From assembly GCF_000702885.1 (NCBI RefSeq), contig NZ_JNKO01000003.1:62001-126000 (forward strand): a stretch of DNA of 64,000 nt, given 5' to 3'. Position numbers and translations under genes: made by a program. The notes beneath the pieces were generated by a model that had not been told where the DNA came from, did not search any database, and was given only the letters and a program-made list of their open reading frames with translations. The DNA comes from Oribacterium sp. P6A1. GTDB taxonomy: Bacteria; Bacillota; Clostridia; Lachnospirales; Lachnospiraceae. Positions 32,113 to 40,066 of this stretch are shown one piece after another (within the stretch, counting starts at the first letter, position 1; every line of letters begins with the position of its first letter).

Positions 32113-32141
32113 ATGATAACACTGCCTATTAAAATATGCAA
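32113..32141 (-). promoter_or_regulatory. pyrG promoter
   Basis: -35 TTGCAT (32136-32141), 17-bp spacer, extended -10 TGTTATCAT (box 32113-32118) on the minus strand. Confidence 0.7.
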
Positions 32142-32215
32142 ACAGAAAATTCACAAAAAATCATGAGTAGATTTTAACATATTTGACAAGCTTTTTGTGC
32201 AATATATAAAACAAA

Positions 32216-32243
32216 AAATCCAGCCTTTTTAGGGGCTGGATCA
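32216..32243 (-). terminator. Terminator of the MacAB-like operon
   Basis: The stem ATCCAGCC/GGCTGGAT followed by TTTTTTG on the minus strand, 13 bp after the permease stop. Confidence 0.88.
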
Positions 32244-32256
32244 GAGCTGAACAGGA

Positions 32257-33447
32257 TCAATCCGATCTCAGTGCATCGATTGGATTCAGTGTGGCTGCGC
32301 TTCTTGCAGGCATGTATCCGAAGATGAGACCTATGCTCATGGAGATGGTGAAGGATGCTATGATCCAGCCGATGGAAGGCTGGGCATCTATGGCCATGAT
32401 CTTACCGGCCACAGTGGTGCCTATACATCCTATAACGATGCCGATGATGCCGCCCATGGAACTGGTAACCGCGGCTTCGATAACGAACTGCAGAAGTATG
32501 GTTGATTTCTTTGCTCCGAGGGCTTTTCTGATACCGATCTCTCTGGTTCTTTCGGTTACTGAAACAAGCATGATGTTCATGACACCTACACCGGCAACCA
32601 GAAGGGAAATTCCGGCTATTCCACCCAGCATAAGTGACATCTGGGCTATCATTTCATTCATGGAGTCGAGAAGTTCACTCATAGCCGTTACTCTGTAGAG
32701 ATCATCGTTTTTAAATATGGTGTAGAGAAAGTCTTCTATAACTGTTGTAACTGTGGATGCCTCTTCAACATAATCATCACGAAGTGTGAAGGTATAGTTG
32801 TTTATGGTTCCGTTACGTGATAGTTTTACAGCTGCTGTATACGGAATATAGACGAAGTCGTCGCTTCCGCCCTCGCTCATTTCATCGCTTTCTGAAGTCT
32901 GGCGTTCAACTACACCTTCTATCTGGTACTTTGTTCCGTTTACGCTTATTCTCTGTCCTATGGCTTTTTCGGCAGTTTCATAGTAGGTCTGGGCCACATA
33001 AAGACCGATAACGGCAACCTTCTGTCTCGCCGCTATATCCGCGTACTGTATGAAACGTCCTTTCTCCAGGTCATAGTCCATGATATCAAGATAGTCTTCG
33101 GAAACACCTGTTACCGAGGTTTCATCAGAGTTTTCATTTCCTACCTTGACGGTTGCGCTGACAGAGACTGTTGGAGACAGATGTGAGAAATATTGTCCGT
33201 TCTCTTCATAGAAGTCATACATCTGATCTACGGAAACGGAACGTGAACTTAAATTTGTCACATTTACAGTGATACGGTTCGTACCCATGGATGCAAAGCT
33301 TGATGTCATGTAGGACATTTCACCATTGACGATTCCCACCAGAATGATAACTGCCGCCACACCGATGATGATTCCCAGCATCGTCAGGAACGAACGCATT
33401 TTGTTTGACCAAATGCTCTTTAGAGCAAGATTAAATGAGTTTAGCAT
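32257..33447 (-). CDS. MacB-like ABC transporter permease
   Basis: 396 residues from ATG 33447, behind GCGGAGGATT and overlapping the ATPase gene by 17 bp. One N-terminal helix (about 15-40), a large extracytoplasmic MacB_PCD domain, then three C-terminal helices with the FtsX signature MLVSVTERTREIGIRKALGAKKS. Such permeases couple cytoplasmic ATP hydrolysis to export of peptides or drugs through the adaptor encoded upstream. It is the last gene of the SLH-adaptor-ATPase-permease operon. Confidence 0.92.
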   Translation of the reverse strand: MLNSFNLALKSIWSNKMRSFLTMLGIIIGVAAVIILVGIVNGEMSYMTSSFASMGTNRITVNVTNLSSRSVSVDQMYDFYEENGQYFSHLSPTVSVSATVKVGNENSDETSVTGVSEDYLDIMDYDLEKGRFIQYADIAARQKVAVIGLYVAQTYYETAEKAIGQRISVNGTKYQIEGVVERQTSESDEMSEGGSDDFVYIPYTAAVKLSRNGTINNYTFTLRDDYVEEASTVTTVIEDFLYTIFKNDDLYRVTAMSELLDSMNEMIAQMSLMLGGIAGISLLVAGVGVMNIMLVSVTERTREIGIRKALGAKKSTILLQFVIEAAVTSSMGGIIGIVIGCIGTTVAGKIMAIDAQPSIGWIIASFTISMSIGLIFGYMPARSAATLNPIDALRSD

Positions 33448-34399
33448 AATCCTCCGCTGTTCCGTCATAAACTACTTTACCGTCGGATATACGCACGATT
33501 CTGTTTGCCTCAAGAGCTATGGAGTTATCGTGTGTAATCATGACAACGGTATTGCCGTCCCGGTTAATGTCTTTCAGGAAACCAAGTACCTGCCTTGAAG
33601 TCTTTGAATCCAGAGCTCCGGTAGGCTCATCCGCAAGGATAAGCTCCGGATCTCCCGCAAGGGCTCTCGCGATGGAGACTCTCTGCTGCTGACCTCCGGA
33701 AAGCTGGGCAGGCTTCTGCATCCATTTATCTGCAAGACCTACTCTTTCCAGCTGTTTCATGGCACGTTCCTTCTGCTCCTGCTTCGGGACTCCGGCATAG
33801 AGAAGGGGCAGGCAGACATTATCCAGAAGATTGTCCTTGGGTAAAAGATTGTACTGCTGGAATATAAAACCGATTTTCTTGTTTCTGATTGCAGCAAGTT
33901 CATCATCTGACATGGAGGATGTATCCTGACCGTTGATGAGATATCTTCCGCTGGTGGGGACATCCAAAGCGCCTATGATGTTCATGAGGGTGGATTTACC
34001 CGAACCCGATTTACCTACTATGGCAACGAACTCGCCGTCATAGATGTTTATGGATATTCCATCGTTTGCATGTACTTCTTCGGAACCCATCTTGTAGATT
34101 TTGTATATGTCATGAAGCTCCAAAAGAGGAAGCTCACCTATATGTTCTTTTGGGATATACAGGATCTGCCCTTTGCTGTCGGAGCTCTGTGCAGCTTCCT
34201 GTGCAGCCTTCAGTTTCGCTATCTCTTCATGATTTTCCGCGTATTCATCAGGCTCTGCTTCTTCGGTATCCGGTTCTGAAAAGGCATTGGCCGGTGTTGA
34301 AGAGATATTTTCCCCGGCATCCTTCGGGTTTGGTTCCCCCGGACTTACAGGTTCCGGCTGCTCAGCCGTTTGTTTTTTCATTATATCTTTTATTGCCAT
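33431..34399 (-). CDS. MacB/LolD-type ABC transporter ATP-binding protein with acidic N-terminal extension
   Basis: 322 residues. The ABC domain begins near residue 90 (LLELHDIYKIYKMG): Walker A GKSGSGKST, Q-loop QQYNLLP, signature LSGGQQQRVSIARAL, Walker B LILADEP, H-loop MITHD. The first 90 residues are Pro/Glu/Ala-rich and probably disordered, which is unusual for this subfamily (usually about 230 residues). It energises the adjacent permease. Confidence 0.92.
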   Translation of the reverse strand: MAIKDIMKKQTAEQPEPVSPGEPNPKDAGENISSTPANAFSEPDTEEAEPDEYAENHEEIAKLKAAQEAAQSSDSKGQILYIPKEHIGELPLLELHDIYKIYKMGSEEVHANDGISINIYDGEFVAIVGKSGSGKSTLMNIIGALDVPTSGRYLINGQDTSSMSDDELAAIRNKKIGFIFQQYNLLPKDNLLDNVCLPLLYAGVPKQEQKERAMKQLERVGLADKWMQKPAQLSGGQQQRVSIARALAGDPELILADEPTGALDSKTSRQVLGFLKDINRDGNTVVMITHDNSIALEANRIVRISDGKVVYDGTAEDYAKLI

Positions 34400-34468
34400 C
34401 TGTTATCCTTTTTAAAAATCAGGGAACCCACAGGGGTTCCCTTACGTCAGAAGATTAGGATTTTGTGC

Positions 34469-36241
34469 TTACATTGGAGGACCGCCTGATCCGCCGCTTC
34501 GGCCACCGCCGCCTGATCCGCCGGGACCGCCGCCGCTAGGGCCGCCCGATCCTCCCGGACCGCCTGATCCGCCGGGGCCACCGCCCATCATCATTCCGAA
34601 GCCTTCGTCGGAACTTACTGTAGACTGGTTAATGTAAACCTCATCACCTTCTTCAAGATCGCCGGAAATGATTTCAACATAAGAGTCTGAAGTAAGGCCT
34701 GTTTCTACCGAAACGGAATGGAATCCATCAGGTACGTTTGAGCCTGAGTGGGATGCTTCGGATCCGTCTTTGGAAGCGTCTTTTGACTCATCGGTATAAG
34801 TCTCTCCTGCCTTGTTCTTGACATAAACCTTGTTTCCTCTCTGAAGAGCATCCACAGGTATGGCAAGAGCATTCTCCGATTCGTCAAGAATGATCACGCC
34901 CTCAACATTCATACCGGGAAGAAGTCCTCCGAAGTCGGTCATGGTTACGGTTACCGGATAATAGGTTACGCCGTTTGATGAGGTTCCCTCCATGGATATC
35001 TTGGTGACTTTTCCCTTGAAAGTCTCATTTTCAAAGGCATCTGCCGTTACCTCAACATCCTGTCCGACTTTGACATTGGAGATATCCAGCTCGTCGATAT
35101 TCATATCGAAAGTGACTTCTGTAAGGTCGTAGATAACTGCCAGAGAAGTTGCAGAGGATCCGTTCTGAACGTTTTCTCCCACATTTACGCTCTTGGTTAC
35201 AACAGTACCTGAAATCGGTGCTGTGATTGTATAGTTGTCAAAGGTATCGGTGGTGGAATCAAGACTTGACTGGGCGCTTTCCACAGAGGACTTCGCACTG
35301 TCAACTTTGTCCTTGTAGGAATAAAGGATATCGTCGATGTCATCTGCATCCGCAAGGAAAAGGGCCTGTCCTGCCACAACATAATCTCCCTCATTTACCA
35401 GAAGCTGTTCCACAGTGACTGAGGAAGTGAGATTGTCTGCTTTTATGGAGAAGTCTCTTGCTGCCTGGAAGGTTCCGTCACCGGATGAGTTCATTCCGTT
35501 AATGCTGGCTGTGGCGGACATTTCCGTGGTGAGACCTCCCGGGTTTGAGACCTCGATGGTTACGTATCTTACAAGCTGACCGCCGGTGAGGGTGGATTCC
35601 ATGGAATCTACGGAAGTAACGATTCCTATGATCTCCTCAAGGGTATCTTCGATAACCACTGTTGCTGCTGTTCCTACAGGAATCATGGCAGCTTCCACCG
35701 AAAGGAAAGGAACATCCAGCTTCATGGTGGAATCATCGTATATCTCAGCGATTTCGGTATTTGAACTTACCTGATCACCGATGGAGATATTGATGGATTT
35801 GATATGACCGGTGTACTTGGACTTTACGGTATTGCCGCTGAAATCAGATGAAGCCTTATCATAATTGTTCACAGCTCTTGAATAACTGTTTTCTGAACGC
35901 TCCAGAGTGCTGTTGGCGGAACTGAGCTTCGAATTCATGGAGGAGGAATCTATCTGGTAAAGGATCTGTCCCTCTTCCACCACATCACCTTCCTGGAAAT
36001 CTGCGGAAATGATGGTTCCGTCTACCATGGAAGTAATCTTATAGCTGTCCTTCGGAGAAATAGTACCGGAGCTGGACAATGAGGACTGAATGGTCTGTCT
36101 GGAGACAGTTCCTGTTTTAACGTTTGAATCTGAAGAAGCTGTGGCCTTTTGTCTGTTCAGATAAAAGAAAGCTCCTCCGGCAGCTGCTATCAGGACCAGT
36201 GCCCCGATAACCAGCTTTTTTGAGGGTAATTTAAGTTTCAT
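34469..36241 (-). CDS. Efflux adaptor, MacA/HlyD-type periplasmic-adaptor-like protein
   Basis: 590 residues from ATG 36241 (GGAG upstream; a TTG four codons earlier is possible). N-terminal membrane anchor (about 10-27), biotinyl-lipoyl-like half-motifs (VVEEGQILYQIDSSSMNS and YVVAGQALFLADADD, so the lipoyl region appears duplicated), a helical hairpin and beta-barrel domains. A C-terminal Gly/Ser/Pro repeat of about 40 residues (GGPGGSGGP) ends the chain. It bridges the MacB-like permease to the cell wall region. It lies 27 bp after the SLH gene. Confidence 0.88.
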   Translation of the reverse strand: MKLKLPSKKLVIGALVLIAAAGGAFFYLNRQKATASSDSNVKTGTVSRQTIQSSLSSSGTISPKDSYKITSMVDGTIISADFQEGDVVEEGQILYQIDSSSMNSKLSSANSTLERSENSYSRAVNNYDKASSDFSGNTVKSKYTGHIKSINISIGDQVSSNTEIAEIYDDSTMKLDVPFLSVEAAMIPVGTAATVVIEDTLEEIIGIVTSVDSMESTLTGGQLVRYVTIEVSNPGGLTTEMSATASINGMNSSGDGTFQAARDFSIKADNLTSSVTVEQLLVNEGDYVVAGQALFLADADDIDDILYSYKDKVDSAKSSVESAQSSLDSTTDTFDNYTITAPISGTVVTKSVNVGENVQNGSSATSLAVIYDLTEVTFDMNIDELDISNVKVGQDVEVTADAFENETFKGKVTKISMEGTSSNGVTYYPVTVTMTDFGGLLPGMNVEGVIILDESENALAIPVDALQRGNKVYVKNKAGETYTDESKDASKDGSEASHSGSNVPDGFHSVSVETGLTSDSYVEIISGDLEEGDEVYINQSTVSSDEGFGMMMGGGPGGSGGPGGSGGPSGGGPGGSGGGGRSGGSGGPPM

Positions 36242-36268
36242 ATTATGCTCCAAAATCCTGGTTTAATA

Positions 36269-37369
36269 TTAGTTCGCTACAGCTATGATCTCCTGTGATC
36301 CATCGGAATTGAGAGACCATACAACAGTAACCTTATCATCCTTATCGAGACTTCCGTATACGGAGAATGCATAAGCAACATCATCATTTCCGATATCGTA
36401 TTCTACACCGCCGATAGAAACTGAAGTAGGTGTCATAAGATTTGTAGAGCTGTAGTAGATGGCATCGATCGTACCGGTGATCGTTCCCATATCTGTACCC
36501 GAAGATGAATAAGCATATACGGACTTTGTTGCAGAGTTGTAGTAAACAACTACCGGATCTCCGCTGGATGCAGCATCCTCGATAGCGTCAGCAGTAGAAG
36601 ATTCACCGTTAAGAGTGTAGCTTCCGGAGCTCTTGCTGAAGGGGATGATACTTGAAATGCTCTTGTCAACCTTAAGAAGGTAAGGACCTTTGAGATTTGC
36701 TTCCAGTGTGCTGAGAAGATTGAGATCGTCGTTGTCTGTAAGCTCAAAGCCGAATATCTTTCCGTAGATGGTGTTGTTCGTCTTTGTTGCAGATTCATTG
36801 GCATAGGTGTTGGTCTTCATAAGGTTGTAGAGAATATTTACACAATCCTCATAGGTAAGGAACTCATTTACACCTCTGTTGACGTTTTCAATAAGTCCTA
36901 TGGCTGTTGACTTGGCATGCCTGTTGTTTACCAGATTTCCCGTAAAATCGGTATTTGAATATCCAAGCAGCGTAAGACATGCCTTTTCCGCTTCTGCCAT
37001 CTTTATGCCCTGATCCGGCTTAAAAAGACCTCCAAGGTAAGCTGTGAGCCATCCCTGTTCTGCCGCTATTCGTATATATGAAGCGTACTGTGAAGTTGAA
37101 AGAACATCTGAGAAAACAGAGACATTGGACTCTGAAGATACCATGGTGTGGTATGTGGAGGCCATGACTACCATCTTTGCGAATTCCGCCCTTGAAACAG
37201 GCTGTTCGTTCAGAGTTACATCAAAGTTTTCTATGATCTTTGCACTTACCAAAGCATTTTTTCTCTGGGTCAATGAAGTAGAAGCAAATGCTGTCAGCGG
37301 TGTATATGAAACGATGCTCACTATGCCGGTTGCTGCGGCCAGTGTGCCGTACATAAATCTTCTGTTCAT
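36269..37369 (-). CDS. Secreted SLH-domain protein
   Basis: 366 residues with a signal peptide (1-29, ending TAFA). An SLH-like region (about 55-190) has FSDVLSTSQYASYIRIAAEQGWL and FKPDQGIKMAEAEKACLTLLGY. The C-terminal beta-rich region has no recognised family. SLH domains bind secondary cell-wall polymers. As first gene of the efflux operon it may anchor or extend the exporter across the wall; that function is inference. ATG 37369 lies behind AAAAAGGAG. Confidence 0.85.
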   Translation of the reverse strand: MNRRFMYGTLAAATGIVSIVSYTPLTAFASTSLTQRKNALVSAKIIENFDVTLNEQPVSRAEFAKMVVMASTYHTMVSSESNVSVFSDVLSTSQYASYIRIAAEQGWLTAYLGGLFKPDQGIKMAEAEKACLTLLGYSNTDFTGNLVNNRHAKSTAIGLIENVNRGVNEFLTYEDCVNILYNLMKTNTYANESATKTNNTIYGKIFGFELTDNDDLNLLSTLEANLKGPYLLKVDKSISSIIPFSKSSGSYTLNGESSTADAIEDAASSGDPVVVYYNSATKSVYAYSSSGTDMGTITGTIDAIYYSSTNLMTPTSVSIGGVEYDIGNDDVAYAFSVYGSLDKDDKVTVVWSLNSDGSQEIIAVAN

Positions 37370-37431
37370 ATTATCTCCTTTTTAGAGTTGAATCATATGC
37401 ATGTTTAAACTCTGTACATAAAAATGAAAGT

Positions 37432-37473
37432 TCGGATTTTTTCGCCAGGATCTTTGCGAAGCTTGAAAATCCG
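37432..37473 (-). other. Leader hairpin of the SLH-efflux operon
   Basis: The stem CGGATTTT/AAAATCCG with inner TCGC/GCGA lies between the predicted promoter and the SLH gene. No T-run. Confidence 0.45.
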
Positions 37474-37498
37474 TGCATATTCATCGTAGACTAGTGGG

Positions 37499-37552
37499 AT
37501 TCTACCCGTGAAAGCTGAAACGAAGCTGAAAAAACTTTCAGGAAACTTTCAG
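37499..37552 (-). promoter_or_regulatory. Promoter and tandem 11-bp operator of the SLH-efflux operon
   Basis: The -10 TAGAAT (37499-37504, minus strand) has no proper -35. Instead, CTGAAA at 37515 and 37526 and TTTCAG at 37536 and 37547 recur with exact 11-bp spacing. Direct repeats one helical turn apart over the -35 region are typical of OmpR-family activators. The divergent regulator at 37863-38534 is the natural candidate. Confidence 0.6.
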
Positions 37553-37597
37553 GAAACGATTTTTCACAAAATGTTCACAGAGTAGAGGGCGTATTTT

Positions 37598-37744
37598 AAA
37601 AGTCGACATCGAATCTGCCACGAGTCGAGCGTTGCTGGGAACCCCAGCCATGGAAATTCGCTACGCTGGGAACCCCAGCCATGGAAATTCGCTACGCGAA
37701 GGCTGGGGCTATATGCCAGGTCCTGTGGACCTGCCACGAGTCAT
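37598..37744 (+). repeat. Structured dispersed repeat (family 1) with internal 31-bp duplication
   Basis: AAAAGTCGACATCGAATCTG opens it. A 31-bp unit starting GCTGGGAACCCCAGCC is then tandemly duplicated (37634-37664, 37665-37695). Stem 2 is CCCCAGCC/GGCTGGGG and stem 1 is GCAGGTCC/GGACCTGG. Both differ from the 28.5 kb units by paired changes. It lies between the divergent efflux operon and two-component genes. Confidence 0.8.
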
Positions 37745-37770
37745 GGCACATATGTCACATTAAGACGCTC

Positions 37771-37826
37771 TTTCAGCATGTTTTCAACTTTTGGAGTTAT
37801 TATTTTCAGCGAGTTTCAGATATAAT
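37771..37826 (+). promoter_or_regulatory. Promoter of the response regulator with TTTCAG repeats
   Basis: -10 TATAAT at 37821-37826. TTTCAG or TTTCAA hexamers at 37771, 37782, 37804 and 37814 precede it with 10-11 bp periodicity within pairs, the same motif as at the divergent operon promoter. This suggests autoregulation. Confidence 0.55.
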
Positions 37827-37862
37827 TATATGAGAGAAATTTTTGTTTTATTGAGGTAAAAG

Positions 37863-38534
37863 ATGAAGATTTTAATTGTTGAGGATGAAAAGCTTTTGGC
37901 GGATTCCATAAAGACTCTTCTTGAGGATAAAGGATATGAGGCAGATGCGGTTTATGACGGTGAGTCCGGAGTTGACTATGCGGAGACAGGAGTTTATGAC
38001 CTTTTGATACTTGATGTGATGATGCCGAAGCTGAACGGTTATCAGGTGGCAAAAAAGCTCAGGCAGATACACCTGAGCACTCCGATACTTATGCTTACTG
38101 CGAAGTCTGACCTTATGGACCGTGTTGAGGGACTTAATTCAGGTGCAGACTACTATCTCACCAAGCCTTTTGACAGCCTTGAGCTTCTTGCCTGTGTGTC
38201 GGCTCTTCTGAGACGGCAGGGCTCAGAGGTTGATGAGCTTAAATTCGGAAATACTTCGCTGGAGCTTGGTTCGGGAAGTCTTATCTGTAATGAAAATGAA
38301 CTTCGATTAAGCGCCAAGGAATTTGAAGTCATGAGGATGCTCATGCAGTCAAAGGATAAGAATCTCTCCAAGGAAGCTATTCTCAGTAAGGTTTGGGGAT
38401 ATGACTCCGATGCTGTAGAAAATCATGTGGAAGTGTATGTGGGTTTTCTCAGAAAGAAACTGAAATCCATAGGTTCTGATGTCAATATCGTTGCTGCAAG
38501 GCGTCTCGGGTATCATCTTGAACTGGAGGAGTGA
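37863..38534 (+). CDS. OmpR/PhoB-family response regulator
   Basis: 223 residues: receiver domain (acidic pocket E7-D8, phospho-acceptor D51 in LLILDVMMPK, Lys in YLTKPF) and a winged-helix domain (about 125-220, ending VNIVAARRLGYHLE). The kinase gene follows 6 bp later. It lies divergent to the SLH/MacAB-like efflux operon. Shared TTTCAG repeats in both promoters suggest it controls that operon and itself. Confidence 0.95.
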   Translation: MKILIVEDEKLLADSIKTLLEDKGYEADAVYDGESGVDYAETGVYDLLILDVMMPKLNGYQVAKKLRQIHLSTPILMLTAKSDLMDRVEGLNSGADYYLTKPFDSLELLACVSALLRRQGSEVDELKFGNTSLELGSGSLICNENELRLSAKEFEVMRMLMQSKDKNLSKEAILSKVWGYDSDAVENHVEVYVGFLRKKLKSIGSDVNIVAARRLGYHLELEE

Positions 38535-38540
38535 TTTCTT

Positions 38541-40013
38541 ATGGAGATGATTAAAAAACTGAGGCTCCGCTTCGTTATCATAACAATGGTTATAGTGACC
38601 GTCATGTTGTTTGTAATCTTCGGACTGGTGCTGGGACTTACTCATCGCCGTATTTTTTCGGATAATGTGAGGATGATCCAGGGAGTATCCGGTATGCCCA
38701 TGGGCATGAATCAGAACCGCCGTCCGGAAAGACGGAGACAAAATGAAAAAACAGATGTACAGCTTCCGTTTTTCAGGGTTGAGGTGGATGCAGAGGGCAA
38801 TATAGTGGCCACGGACGGGGATTTCTATGATCTTACAGATGAGGAAACACTCAATTCTCTGGTCAGTGAAGTTCTTTCAAAAAAAGAAAGACTCGGAGAT
38901 CTCTCTGATTACAATTTGAGATTCTTTCGGGCAGTTTCGGCATCGAGAAATGACAGTAAAGCTCCGGGACCTGAGATTCCGGGCATTGATCCCGAAAAAA
39001 GGACTGAGATGAATCCGGAAACAGGAATTGAACCTCCCCGGGACATGGATACCGGAAATGGAGAAGAAGGCCCGAAGAAAGCCGAAAACTTACAGAGTGA
39101 CACAAAAGATATGAACCAGGGCGGAAAGGATGATTTTGATCCTTTTAACATCGAGAATGAGAACTGGGACGGAAAAAGCAACAGAATCATAGTTTTTGCT
39201 GATATATCCTCTGAGGTTGCCACCATGAGGAACCTTATACGCAACAGCTTTTTCATAGGGCTTCTGAGTTTCGTGGTTTTCCTGGTAATCGCAATGTTCT
39301 TTGCCACATGGGCGGTAAAGCCTGTTGAGGATGCGTGGATTCAGCAGAGACAGTTCGTTTCGGATGCCTCCCATGAATTGAAGACACCTCTTTCTGTCAT
39401 ACTGACGGATGCGGAAATGCTTAAATCAAAGGATTTTGACGAAGCAAAGAAAAAGCAGTTTGCGGACAATATCCTGACTATGGCCCATCAGATGAGAGGA
39501 CTTGTGGAAAGTCTCCTGCAGCTTGCAAGGGTGGATAACGGAGCCATACAAAAAGCACCGGAGCAGATCATTGACCTCTCAAAGATGGTTTCAAATGAAA
39601 TCATGACTTTTGAAGTTATGTTCTTTGAAAAGGGGCTGATGCTTACCGAGGAGGTTCAGGAAGGTATCAGCATAAAGGGGGCGTCACAGTATATCAAGCA
39701 GGTCATAGAGATACTTCTTGATAATGCTCAAAAGTACAGCGCACCCAACGGAACTGTAAAGGTATCCCTGGAGAAATCGGGCACACATAAATGTTTACTG
39801 AGTATTTCGGATCCCGGAGATCAGATTTCCGATGAGGATCTGAAGAATATTTTCAAACGTTTTTACCGTATAGATGAGGCAAGAGCTATGAATCATTCCT
39901 ACGGTCTCGGGCTTTCCATCGCACAGAATATAGTCAATGATCATAAAGGACGTATATGGGCGGAATCAAAAAACGGCATCAATACCTTCAGGGTTGAGTT
40001 GCCGATGGCATAA
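38541..40013 (+). CDS. Sensor histidine kinase with acidic/Pro-rich sensor region
   Basis: 490 residues: helices at about 11-33 and 236-257. The intervening extracellular part (34-235) carries a low-complexity stretch (134-210) rich in Pro, Glu, Asp and Lys. HisKA box FVSDASHELKTPLSVI with His278, then HATPase_c with EILLDNAQKY and YGLGLSIAQNI. There is no clear HAMP; WAVKPVEDAW is the usual short linker. It is the partner of the upstream regulator. It may sense envelope stress or the exporter substrate (inference from the neighbouring efflux operon). Confidence 0.93.
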   Translation: MEMIKKLRLRFVIITMVIVTVMLFVIFGLVLGLTHRRIFSDNVRMIQGVSGMPMGMNQNRRPERRRQNEKTDVQLPFFRVEVDAEGNIVATDGDFYDLTDEETLNSLVSEVLSKKERLGDLSDYNLRFFRAVSASRNDSKAPGPEIPGIDPEKRTEMNPETGIEPPRDMDTGNGEEGPKKAENLQSDTKDMNQGGKDDFDPFNIENENWDGKSNRIIVFADISSEVATMRNLIRNSFFIGLLSFVVFLVIAMFFATWAVKPVEDAWIQQRQFVSDASHELKTPLSVILTDAEMLKSKDFDEAKKKQFADNILTMAHQMRGLVESLLQLARVDNGAIQKAPEQIIDLSKMVSNEIMTFEVMFFEKGLMLTEEVQEGISIKGASQYIKQVIEILLDNAQKYSAPNGTVKVSLEKSGTHKCLLSISDPGDQISDEDLKNIFKRFYRIDEARAMNHSYGLGLSIAQNIVNDHKGRIWAESKNGINTFRVELPMA

Positions 40014-40066
40014 AAGAAAGAACCGGCATCGGAGTCATGAACTCCTTTGCCGGTTCTTTCTTTTAT
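40012..40066. terminator. Bidirectional terminator between kinase and MATE genes
   Basis: The long stem AAAGAAAGAACCGGCA/TGCCGGTTCTTTCTTT, with an inner GGAGT/ACTCC, serves the two converging genes. Confidence 0.88.
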
